DNA from: UBA6265 sp964526965
GTDB lineage: Bacteria; Chloroflexota; Chloroflexia; Thermomicrobiales; UBA6265
NCBI GenBank assembly: GCA_964526965.1
Contig: CAZGML010000010.1
Coordinates: 1 to 64,000 of the forward strand
DNA length: 64,000 nt
Direction: 5' to 3'
This document shows, in pieces, positions 50,230-58,050 of this stretch. Each line of letters begins with the position of its first letter. The first letter of the stretch is position 1. The notes under the pieces were generated by a model. That model was not told the DNA's origin. It saw nothing but the letters and a program-made list of their open reading frames with translations, and searched no databases. A program made the position numbers and the translations under genes.

Positions 50230-51547
50230 GTGCACCTCCATTGGCCAGTAGCGTTGTCAGTGTTGTGATGAGTTCTGCGCGATCGACTAGTTGTTGATCG
50301 CCTGATGACAGATTCTTGAGCGAAACCTGATCGTTGGCAAGTTCATCGCTTCCGGGGATGATGGCGTATGGAATACCGCGCCGATCAGCATATTTGAGCT
50401 GCGCGCCAATGCCCTTGTTGTGCGTCAGGCTTTGGTCGACGTTGATCCCGGCCTCGCGTAGCTCCCGTGCGATGACCCCGGCCTCGGCAAAGGTTTCCTC
50501 CACATGCAGCATCGCAACGTGCGCTGTGCTCTTTGCCGTAGGCAGCAGATCGAATTCCTGAATCACTTCGATGATGCGCTCAATGCCGAGCGAGATTCCC
50601 GTGGCCGGGATATCCCTACCGAGGAAGTTGCCCACCAGGCCATCGTAGCGGCCTCCACCGCCGACAGAGCCGACTTTGGGCTCCTCGACCTGCGCTTCCC
50701 AAACTGGACCGGTGTAGTAATCGATACCGCGAGCCAGGGCCAGGTCGATGCGGTAGTTGGCGTCAGGCACACCAAGCGATTTGAGATGAGACAGGATTTC
50801 CCGCAACTCCTGCACGGCAAACGCCATTTCCCCGAGTTCACTTTCAGCCAGCGCAAGGAGTTCCTCGTCACTGCCCCTGGTGGTAATCACACGCAGGATT
50901 GTATTGGCGGATTCTTCGCTTGCTCCCTGACTCACCAATTCTGTGCGGACTTTTTCCGGTCCGATCTTGTCCAGCTTGTCGATGGTGCGGAACACGCCCA
51001 CCGCCTGCTCGGCCGGGACGCCCGCCACTGTTGCGAGGCCTTCCAGCAACTTGCGGTGGTTGATGGCGATCACAACGTTCTCGAGCCCAATCGCGTGAAA
51101 GGCGTCGATGAATGTGCTCAGCGCCTCGGCGTCTCCCAGTGCGCTGTTGACGCCTACGATGTCGGCATCGCATTGCCAAAACTCGCGGAACCGGCCGCGT
51201 TGCGGCTTCTCGGCTCGCCATACGGGCGCCATGTGGTACCGCTTGAATGGCATCACGATATCGTTCTGATGCATGGCCACAACACGGGCGAGGGGCACGG
51301 TGAGGTCGTAGCGTAGGCCGACCTCGCGTTTCCCTGCGTCCTCGAAGTGGTACATCAGATTCTCGTTCTCGCCGGCCTTACCGGTGAGAATCTCCATGTA
51401 CTCCAGCACGGGCGTATCGAGTGGTTCGAATCCGTGCGCCTCAAAGACGGTGCGGATCCGGTTCATGACCTGCTGACGAAGGAGCATTTGCTCGGGGAGG
51501 TAATCCCGGAATCCCTTCAGGATTTGTGGTTTTCGTGTAACTGCCAT
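50216..51547 (-). CDS. hisS: Histidyl-tRNA synthetase
   Basis: A 443-residue class II synthetase. Motif 1 follows KGFRDYLPEQ; motif 2 is WRAEKPQRGRFREFWQCD; the His-specific signature LARGIDYYTGPVWEA and motif 3 (ATGISLGIERIIEV) are present, as is GGGRYDGLVG. The C-terminal anticodon domain contains HNKGIGAQLKYADRRGIP. It charges tRNA-His. It lies 11 bases downstream of the MoaB/Mog gene, with no T-box seen upstream. Confidence 0.97.
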   Translation of the reverse strand: MAVTRKPQILKGFRDYLPEQMLLRQQVMNRIRTVFEAHGFEPLDTPVLEYMEILTGKAGENENLMYHFEDAGKREVGLRYDLTVPLARVVAMHQNDIVMPFKRYHMAPVWRAEKPQRGRFREFWQCDADIVGVNSALGDAEALSTFIDAFHAIGLENVVIAINHRKLLEGLATVAGVPAEQAVGVFRTIDKLDKIGPEKVRTELVSQGASEESANTILRVITTRGSDEELLALAESELGEMAFAVQELREILSHLKSLGVPDANYRIDLALARGIDYYTGPVWEAQVEEPKVGSVGGGGRYDGLVGNFLGRDIPATGISLGIERIIEVIQEFDLLPTAKSTAHVAMLHVEETFAEAGVIARELREAGINVDQSLTHNKGIGAQLKYADRRGIPYAIIPGSDELANDQVSLKNLSSGDQQLVDRAELITTLTTLLANGGAHVDE

Positions 51548-51558
51548 CTCTTACTCCG

Positions 51559-52095
51559 TCAGGCCTGTTTGCGAATTTCGTGAACAACATGGCCCAACTC
51601 CGGGCCGATAAGCTTCTCAAGTGCCAGGCGCACCGCGTTGGAGGACCCCGGTAGCGAGAAAATGACCGTGTCGTCGTGGATTCCTGCCATAGCACGGCTG
51701 AGCATGCTGGCCGAACCCACCTCCTGCCAACTGAGCATCCGGAAGATTTCTCCGAAGCCTGGCATTTCCTTTTTAATAAGCGATTCGATGATGGGGTAGG
51801 TCACATCCCGGCCGGATATCCCGGTTCCCCCGCTGACGATGATCGCGTTGATAGTGGGGTCGCTCAACCAGGAATCCAGGTGCTGCTTTATTTGGTCGGC
51901 CTCATCCGGCACGATCTCATATCCCTTCAGCTGGTGCCCGCGAAAGCCGAGATGTTCCCGGATTAGTTGACCGCTGGAGTCGTCGTCCTTCGTGCGGGTG
52001 TCGCTGACGGTAAGCACAGCGAATCCAACACTATCGGGTGCTTCATCACGATGCTGTTGAGTGGATGCGGAATTATCGAATTTATTGTCGAACAC
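51559..52095 (-). CDS. MogA/MoaB-family molybdopterin-biosynthesis protein
   Basis: A protein of about 178 residues with the MoaB/MogA fold: FAVLTVSDTRTKDDDSSGQLI near the start, IIVSGGTGISGRDVTYPI (the family signature), and VIFSLPGSSNAVRLALEKLI. Members adenylylate molybdopterin or, for MoaB paralogues, have an uncertain role. GTG 52095 has AGGGAG five bases upstream; a TTG at 52116 is an alternative. It shares a transcription unit with hisS and would supply Mo cofactor together with moaA. Confidence 0.93.
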   Translation of the reverse strand: MFDNKFDNSASTQQHRDEAPDSVGFAVLTVSDTRTKDDDSSGQLIREHLGFRGHQLKGYEIVPDEADQIKQHLDSWLSDPTINAIIVSGGTGISGRDVTYPIIESLIKKEMPGFGEIFRMLSWQEVGSASMLSRAMAGIHDDTVIFSLPGSSNAVRLALEKLIGPELGHVVHEIRKQA

Positions 52096-52176
52096 AGGGA
52101 CTCCCTTTTGATGCAATCACGCCCAATACACACGGATAGCCGGGGGGAATTGTACGCCATGAACCGGTAAAGTGGG

Positions 52177-52551
52177 CTATCCGACGACGATCGCGTTTTC
52201 ATAGTGAACGAGGTCGAGAATATCGCCGCCCGGCGAGAGCGTGATACCCACGAGGTCGATGCGCCAGATCTTGCCTTCCACGTCCGGATGGATGAGGGAG
52301 TACATCTCACCGGTACGGAGAAGCATGCGCGCCTGTTTCTTGCTGACGCCTTCTTCGGCGCGGCCAGCGGTCTCGCTGCGTCGTGCTTTCACTTCCACGA
52401 ACACCAGCTCGTCGCCATCCATCATCACCAGGTCGAGCTCACCATGGCCGTGGCGCCAGTTGCTCTCGCGGTGTACATAGCCCTTTTGTTCGAGGTGGCG
52501 CCTGACCGCCCGTTCAGCTTCCAGGCCGATTTTGCGACGATCATCGATCAT
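52177..52551 (-). CDS. YraN/UPF0102-family predicted endonuclease
   Basis: A 124-residue protein of the UPF0102 family (restriction-endonuclease-like fold): LEAERAVRRHLEQKGY, NWRHGHGELDLVMMDGDELVFVEVKAR (E-D-ExK core) and KQARMLLRTGEMYS. Its biological role is not defined. ATG 52551 overlaps the rnhB stop by 11 bases, the usual rnhB-yraN arrangement. The much longer ORF upstream to 52704 is rnhB read in another frame. Confidence 0.93.
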   Translation of the reverse strand: MIDDRRKIGLEAERAVRRHLEQKGYVHRESNWRHGHGELDLVMMDGDELVFVEVKARRSETAGRAEEGVSKKQARMLLRTGEMYSLIHPDVEGKIWRIDLVGITLSPGGDILDLVHYENAIVVG

Positions 52552-53197
52552 GGCCGTGCTCCAGTGCAGCTGCGCGTACCGGCGCATAACAGTAGCGATG
52601 TGCAGGGCAGGGGCCGAGCGACATGATCGCTTCCCGGTGCACCTTTGCCGCATATCCCTTGTGTGAGGCGAATCCATATCCCGGCCACGTTGCGTCCAGT
52701 TCAATCATGATCGTATCCCGGGCGACCTTGGCAATGATCGAGGCTGCAGCAATCGAAAGCGACAGTGCGTCGCCATTGACGATGCCTTGCTGCGGCAGGG
52801 GATGATCGATGGTGGTGGCATCGATGAGGAGATAGTCTGGTTCCACCTCAAGCGACCAGACGGCTCGCTCCATGGCGGTGCGGTTCGCAGCGGCAACACC
52901 GATGATATCAAGCTCCCCAGGCTCAACACTGCCCAGGGCCCAGCACCTGGCGCGCTCCATAATGCCTGTGGCCAGTTCGGCCCGGCGCTTGAAGGAGATC
53001 GTTTTGGAATCCCGCACGGTGAGCCAAAAGTCGAGATCGTCCAGAATCGTCCCTGGTTCGGGCAGTATCACGGCCCCGGCCATCAAAGGACCGGCTAGCG
53101 CTCCGCGGCCGACCTCGTCGACGCCGGCAACCGCTGTGCTGCCATGTGAGGCGAGCCAGGTTTCCCATTCATAGGTGGCGATTTCAACAATATTCAC
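52541..53197 (-). CDS. rnhB: Ribonuclease HII
   Basis: A 218-residue RNase HII that removes ribonucleotides from DNA. The active-site motif is AGVDEVGRGALAGPLMAGAVIL (Asp-Glu pair), with the later acidic residues in YLLIDATTID and ASIIAKVARDTIMIELD. The C-terminal SHKGYAAKVHREAI segment is characteristic. It is coupled to the APH-like gene upstream (four-base overlap) and to yraN downstream. Confidence 0.96.
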   Translation of the reverse strand: MNIVEIATYEWETWLASHGSTAVAGVDEVGRGALAGPLMAGAVILPEPGTILDDLDFWLTVRDSKTISFKRRAELATGIMERARCWALGSVEPGELDIIGVAAANRTAMERAVWSLEVEPDYLLIDATTIDHPLPQQGIVNGDALSLSIAAASIIAKVARDTIMIELDATWPGYGFASHKGYAAKVHREAIMSLGPCPAHRYCYAPVRAAALEHGHDR

Positions 53198-54126
53198 AGT
53201 AGTTTCCCGGTTTCCCTGGCGACGTCGTTCATGTCATCCAGATTACCAAGGAATGCGAAGTAGCGGATATGCATGAGCCCGATGTGGAGAAGGCAGCAAT
53301 GCATTCGTTCGTCCCGATGGGCACCGTTGACGCCGACTTCCCGTTCGAGATAACCGGGGATATCGAGTTCTGCCCACTGTGGATACCAGGGATTCCAAAA
53401 GCGAAACCACGCGAGATCGTATATCGCATCACCCCACATCGCCGTGCCCCAATCAAACACACCGCTTATGCGATTGTTGTGCACAACAACGTTGTAGTTG
53501 AGGGTGTCCTCATGTATGAGGTGCCGTTCGACCGACAAGAACCTGCAGTGCTCACGCAGTTTCACAAGCCCATCGTCGAAAACTCGTCGAGCGAATTCAT
53601 GCTGATCCAGATAGGGTCGCCATCCTCCACCGCGAGAGCCAGGCACATCGTTGCCGACATCCAACAACTGATCGGCGAAACTGGCGAAGGTTCCGTTGCC
53701 ATTACGATCCCATCCGCCGTAGCCGAACGTTCCTGATGTGTCTACCTCACGCATTGCGATCAGCATGCGGGCTACAGATGGAAGTGTTTGCTTCCACTGC
53801 TCATTCGAAAGTTCATCCAAATGAACACCCACCATCCGATCGCTGATGCACCAGAACCGTTTATCCAGCTGTCCGATTCCATGAAAGCGCGGGATGGGCA
53901 GGTCGTCAGATGCATATTGTGAAGCGTGTGCATCGCAATAGAAATCATCCGGTGTAGCGGCAAAACGCACGATGTAGTGACCCGAGGGAGTAGAAACTGC
54001 AACTGCCGAGCTCCACGCTCCTGATCGCAGGGTCTCAAGCGCGATCACGTCATCGCCGAGCTCTTGCTGTACCAGTTCAGAGATTTCGTCTTCGGATGGA
54101 GGAGGTTGGGCCAAATGATCCGTCAT
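53194..54126 (-). CDS. Aminoglycoside/hygromycin phosphotransferase-family kinase
   Basis: A 310-residue APH-fold kinase. The catalytic loop is LIHEDTLNYNVVV (His-x-Asp...Asn) and the metal Asp follows in ISGVFDWGTAMWGDAIYDLAWF. The N-terminal lobe has GAWSSAVAVSTPSGHYIVRF with the VRF instead of an ATP-lysine; the lysine is not obvious. The family phosphorylates aminoglycosides, homoserine, choline and many other small molecules; a resistance role cannot be claimed. The start is uncertain (ATG 54126, weak ribosome site), just after the rplS terminator. Confidence 0.82.
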   Translation of the reverse strand: MTDHLAQPPPSEDEISELVQQELGDDVIALETLRSGAWSSAVAVSTPSGHYIVRFAATPDDFYCDAHASQYASDDLPIPRFHGIGQLDKRFWCISDRMVGVHLDELSNEQWKQTLPSVARMLIAMREVDTSGTFGYGGWDRNGNGTFASFADQLLDVGNDVPGSRGGGWRPYLDQHEFARRVFDDGLVKLREHCRFLSVERHLIHEDTLNYNVVVHNNRISGVFDWGTAMWGDAIYDLAWFRFWNPWYPQWAELDIPGYLEREVGVNGAHRDERMHCCLLHIGLMHIRYFAFLGNLDDMNDVARETGKLL

Positions 54127-54142
54127 GATGACAGTTTCGCAC

Positions 54143-54179
54143 AAAAAAACACCTGGTAGTCAGTATGACCACCAGGTGT
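54143..54179 (-). terminator. Rho-independent terminator after rplS
   Basis: On the minus strand the stem CACCTGGT/ACCAGGTG is followed by TTTTTTTG. It lies between the rplS stop and the APH-like start, with the T-run only about 17 bases before that start. Confidence 0.85.
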
Positions 54180-54207
54180 GAGTTTCGTGTTAGGTGAGGA
54201 CCGTTGC

Positions 54208-54816
54208 CTAGGCCTTGTCTTCCTCGTCAGAGGATTCCTCAGCTGTTTCTTCTTCAGCGGCGTCGGCTGTTTCTTCACCAGTGGCTTCCTCAGCCTCAAC
54301 GGCTTCGGTTGCGACCGTATCCTCAACAGCTGTTTCTTCAGCTGCTTCAGCTTCAGCAGCAGCGGCCTCTTCGGCAGCGGCCTGCTCGGCTTCCATCGCT
54401 GCTACGCGCTCAGCTTCTTCTTCAGCGGCGGCCTTCTCGGCAGCCTTGCGGGCACCAGCGGTCAGATCACGGCGACGCTCCACGATGCGGGCGGCGCGAC
54501 CAGTGAGTCCACGCAGGTAGTAGAGCTTGGCACGGCGAACCTTACCAAAGCGAGTCACTTCGATCTTGTCGATGCGCGGAGAGTGGATGGGCCAGGTTCG
54601 CTCCACTCCAACCGAGTGGCTGGAAATACGACGAACCGTGAAGTTCTCTGCAATGCCACCACCGCGGCGGCGGATTACAACGCCCTCGAACACCTGGATT
54701 CGCTCGCGGGTGCCTTCGACAACCTTGGCGTGAACACGAACCGTGTCACCTGCCTGGAAATCTGGCACATCTCTGAACTGCTCCTGCTCGATAGAGCGGA
54801 TGAGCTGATGCGTCAT
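54208..54816 (-). CDS. rplS: 50S ribosomal protein bL19 with a long acidic C-terminal tail
   Basis: Residues 1-115 are bL19, at the subunit interface: PDFQAGDTVRVHAKVVEGTRERIQ, EGVVIRRRGGGIAENFTVR, SVGVERTWPIHSPRID and KLYYLRGLTGRAARI. From about 117 to 202 the protein continues as an Ala/Glu tail (KAAAEEEAERVAAMEAEQAA, then EEATGEETADAAEEETAEES). The same kind of tail occurs on bS6 in this genome. AGGTAAG lies just before the ATG. Terminated by the hairpin at 54143. Confidence 0.96.
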   Translation of the reverse strand: MTHQLIRSIEQEQFRDVPDFQAGDTVRVHAKVVEGTRERIQVFEGVVIRRRGGGIAENFTVRRISSHSVGVERTWPIHSPRIDKIEVTRFGKVRRAKLYYLRGLTGRAARIVERRRDLTAGARKAAEKAAAEEEAERVAAMEAEQAAAEEAAAAEAEAAEETAVEDTVATEAVEAEEATGEETADAAEEETAEESSDEEDKA

Positions 54817-54923
54817 TACTTACCTCATATTCTTCCGGGAAGACCCCGATGACAATTAATAACGTGCATACATCCCGCGCAAGGGAAATTCACCCAGGAT
54901 CCACGGGCACGACCGCTATTGTA

Positions 54924-56816
54924 TCAGTCTGCCTGTAGCGGAGGCAAGGTAACTGGCTCATCATCATCGAGTATCGAAATCACTTCAGCCGCGGTCTCAT
55001 ACCGGCCGAACGATGGCATGATGTAGACGCCCTGACCGTGCTTCTTGAGTTCTTCCAGGAGCTCCTGCGCCATTTTCACGCCTTCCGCACGGCCGTCCTT
55101 GTCTGCCAACTTCATGCGGCGACGCGCCTCGTCGGAGAGCGTGATGCCCGGAACCTCGTTATGGAGGAACTCGGCGTGCCGATGGCTTTGCAGCGGAAGA
55201 ATCCCGATCATCACCGGAATCGGCAGTTGTTTCGCCCCGAACACGTCGAGGAAATCCAGCCACATTTGCACGTCGAAGATCGGCTGCGTCATCGCGAATT
55301 GTGCGCCGCCATCGATCTTCTCATGCAACCGCCGGGCTTCTTCCTCGATATCCGACTTGGTGGGGTCCACTGCACACACAATGGTGAAGCTCGCACCCCG
55401 ACCGATTGATGTGCCGGTGCTGTCTTCGCCTTCATTCATGCCGGCGATGATGCGAACGAGACCAATGGAGTCCACATCGAAGACACCCGTTGAACCGATG
55501 TCGTCACCAAGGCTCGGTGGATCACCGGTGAGGGCGAGAATGTTGCGGACGCCGCTCGCGTGAGCGCCAAGCAGGTCACTTTGCAAGCCCATCATGCTGC
55601 GGTCGCGCGTGGTGTAGTGGAGAATGGTCTCTATTCCCACCTCGTGCTGAATGAGGTAGCACATCGTCATGGCGCTCATGCGCACGCGTGCCATCGGTGA
55701 ATCTGCCACCGTAATGGCATCTACGCCTGCTTCTTTCAGCATGCGGGCGCCGTTAATGGCCTTGGTGGGATTCAGTCCTTTTGGTGGCTGAATCTCAACG
55801 CAGCGAATGAACTTCTTGCCCAGCTTCTGGTAAAGCTTGGTGGGTTCCGACGAGATGTTGATGATCGACTTATCTTCTTCAGACGGTTCTACCAGGCGCA
55901 GATTGCTGCCAGCCGCCGGCCGAATGGAGTCGAACACTTCTCGCATCGCAGCGATGTGCTCGTCTGTTGTACCGCAGCATCCGCCAACGATATCCGCACC
56001 GTTATCCAGCGCGGTCGAGGCGAAGTTGGCGAAGTAATCCGGCGAGGATGGGTATACGTAGTTCCCGCCGGAAACAGTTGGCCAACCGGCGTTGGGCATG
56101 GCAATGAGCTTGATATTGCTCATCTCGCGGCGATCGACGGCCGTGCGGAGCTTTTTCATGACGCTCAACATCACGCGTGGGCCGACTGAGCAGTTCGCGC
56201 CAATCACGTCGATATTGAGAGGTGCGAGCTCATCGACGACGGCGGCCGGGGAGAGGCGGCGATTGGTGAGGCCATCCTCACCGAAGGTGACGCTGCCGAT
56301 GATCGGGAGGTCACAAATCGAGCGAACGGCCCTCACAGCCGTCTTGAGTTCTTCCACATCGCCCATCGTCTCGAGGAGGAAGCAATCTACGCCGCCCTCC
56401 AGCAACGCCTCTGCCTGCGCCTTGAACGCAGCTTCGGCCTCGTCTATCGGGAGTCGGCCAACGGGCGCCAACACGCGGCCAGTGGGGCCCATGCTGCCGG
56501 CGACGATGACGTCCTTGCCGGAGATCTCGCGCTCTTCGCGCGCCAGCTTCACGGCGCGGAAGTTGACATCCCGTACCTTGTCTTCGTGCCCGTACGCCTC
56601 CAGGCGGAACCGGTTACCACCAAATGTGTTCGTTGAAATGATGTCTGCACCTGCCGCGATCATGGCGCGGTGGACTGTTGCCACATCTTCCTTATGGGTG
56701 ACGTTCAACATCTCCAGACATGAGTCATGCGGATGGCTCTGGAAGAGAGCGGTACCCATGGCACCGTCGGTAAGAATCGGACCGTTTTCGAGCTTGTCGA
56801 GAAGCACATTGGACAT
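54924..56816 (-). CDS. Bifunctional homocysteine S-methyltransferase/methylenetetrahydrofolate reductase
   Basis: A 630-residue fusion (YitJ-like). The N-terminal half (1-310) is a methionine synthase-like methyltransferase: LTDGAMGTALFQ, STNTFGGNRFRLE, the zinc-binding GANCSVGP and VGGCCGTTDEHI. The C-terminal half (335-610) is a MetF-type TIM barrel: FIRCVEIQPPKGLNP, ILHYTTRDRSMMGLQSDLLGA, NILALTGDPPSLG and FAMTQPIFDVQMWL. Together they make methyl-THF and remethylate homocysteine. No B12-binding domain is attached. No SAM or cobalamin riboswitch is recognised upstream. Confidence 0.94.
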   Translation of the reverse strand: MSNVLLDKLENGPILTDGAMGTALFQSHPHDSCLEMLNVTHKEDVATVHRAMIAAGADIISTNTFGGNRFRLEAYGHEDKVRDVNFRAVKLAREEREISGKDVIVAGSMGPTGRVLAPVGRLPIDEAEAAFKAQAEALLEGGVDCFLLETMGDVEELKTAVRAVRSICDLPIIGSVTFGEDGLTNRRLSPAAVVDELAPLNIDVIGANCSVGPRVMLSVMKKLRTAVDRREMSNIKLIAMPNAGWPTVSGGNYVYPSSPDYFANFASTALDNGADIVGGCCGTTDEHIAAMREVFDSIRPAAGSNLRLVEPSEEDKSIINISSEPTKLYQKLGKKFIRCVEIQPPKGLNPTKAINGARMLKEAGVDAITVADSPMARVRMSAMTMCYLIQHEVGIETILHYTTRDRSMMGLQSDLLGAHASGVRNILALTGDPPSLGDDIGSTGVFDVDSIGLVRIIAGMNEGEDSTGTSIGRGASFTIVCAVDPTKSDIEEEARRLHEKIDGGAQFAMTQPIFDVQMWLDFLDVFGAKQLPIPVMIGILPLQSHRHAEFLHNEVPGITLSDEARRRMKLADKDGRAEGVKMAQELLEELKKHGQGVYIMPSFGRYETAAEVISILDDDEPVTLPPLQAD

Positions 56817-57072
56817 AGTTTTCCCCAGCTACTTCAACCCCACAGGCAGCATGTGATCCACACTGCAATTGCACTCGGGTGAAAATCTCGTGTTTCAAGA
56901 GTACCGTACTTTCCCGAAATTCGTCGTATTCACCTGATTAACTAAAGTGTTATTGACGGCCGAAGACGTTTCGGGGTACAGTCCCGCAGAATCGAAATGG
57001 AGGCGTTGCGTCACGCTAGCGTCTGTTGATTTTCACAGCATTGTTTTCCGTTTTGCAGGTTTGTTATCAATC

Positions 57073-57912
57073 ATGTTGTCCCGGGATAAGTCCACTTCAA
57101 ATCTGCCTGAATCCATGACCACCACGCCTGGTGTTCTCATGCCGATTGGCGGTGCCGAAGACAAAATGGACGACAAGGTGATCCTCTCCGAGTTTGTCCG
57201 GCTGGCTGGAGGGGATGACGCACGAATTGCCATTGTTCCCACAGCGTCCTCTATTGAGACAGCCGGATTCCGCTACAAGGCGATCTTCCTTGGTCTGGGC
57301 GTGAAAAGCGCGGAAGTTGTGTACATCGGCTCCCGCGACGACGCGAATGATTCTGAAGCGCTTGAACTTGTAGCCAACGCCACCGGAGTTTTCCTCACCG
57401 GCGGAAACCAAATGCGGCTCTCCTCGATCATCGGTGGTACCCGGCTCGAACACCTGGTGCGGGACCGTCACGAGGCCGGAGCGATCGTTGGCGGTACAAG
57501 TGCCGGGGCATCCATCCTCAGTGCGCATATGGTCGCGCTGGGTGAGAGCGGAGCTACACCGAAGCTGCCGATGGCCCAGATGTTCGCCGGTTTCGGCCTC
57601 ATCTCCAATGTGATTATCGATCAGCACTTCCGCCAGCGAGACCGTGTTGGTCGGTTGCTTTCGCTGGTTGCCAGTAACCCGGGCCTGCTTGGGATCGGGA
57701 TTGATGAGGATACGTCGGTGGTGATCGACAACCAGGGCATCCTGCGCGTCATCGGGCAGCACAGCGTCACGATCGTAGACGGCACCGAAATGAAGAGCGA
57801 TATCTTCGAGGTTGAGCGCTACGGCGATATCACAATAAGCGACGCCCGGCTGCATATTTTGGGCGCAGGTCGCAGGTTTGATATGAATACGCGTAAAATG
57901 TTGGATAGCTAG
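57073..57912 (+). CDS. cphB: Cyanophycinase
   Basis: A peptidase S51-type protein of about 279 residues that cleaves cyanophycin to beta-Asp-Arg. Signatures are PIGGAEDKMDD near the start, ARIAIVPTASS, VFLTGGNQMRL, the nucleophile serine in GGTSAGASIL, and GFGLISNVIIDQHFRQRDRVGRL with GIGIDEDTSVV. The start is uncertain: ATG 57073 has a poor ribosome site, ATG 57115 is nearer the domain. It is followed by a terminator and then cyanophycin synthetase. Confidence 0.9.
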   Translation: MLSRDKSTSNLPESMTTTPGVLMPIGGAEDKMDDKVILSEFVRLAGGDDARIAIVPTASSIETAGFRYKAIFLGLGVKSAEVVYIGSRDDANDSEALELVANATGVFLTGGNQMRLSSIIGGTRLEHLVRDRHEAGAIVGGTSAGASILSAHMVALGESGATPKLPMAQMFAGFGLISNVIIDQHFRQRDRVGRLLSLVASNPGLLGIGIDEDTSVVIDNQGILRVIGQHSVTIVDGTEMKSDIFEVERYGDITISDARLHILGAGRRFDMNTRKMLDS

Positions 57913-57951
57913 GAGCTTTGTACCGAGCCAAACAGAAGACGCGGCGCAACG

Positions 57952-57985
57952 AAGCCTCGCCCTTCCTAAAGGCGGGGCTTTTTTG
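57952..57985 (+). terminator. Rho-independent terminator between cphB and cphA
   Basis: AAGCCTCGCC pairs with GGCGGGGCTT (one G-T pair) and is followed by TTTTTTG, 40 bases after the cphB stop and 66 before the cphA start. The two genes are therefore probably uncoupled unless readthrough occurs. Confidence 0.85.
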
Positions 57986-58050
57986 TCCAACAGAATTGTT
58001 GCACGTAACCAGAGCGCAACCTTGGCGATAGAGGCGACGGGGGAGCAGGG

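Noticed and set aside
52552..52704. Upstream extension of the yraN ORF.
   Set aside because: The stretch is the rnhB coding sequence in another frame; the family start and overlap geometry support ATG 52551.
56817..57072. Possible SAM or cobalamin riboswitch upstream of the homocysteine methyltransferase/MTHFR gene.
   Set aside because: None of the conserved core segments of SAM-I, SAM-II, SAM-IV or cobalamin riboswitches could be found on the minus strand.
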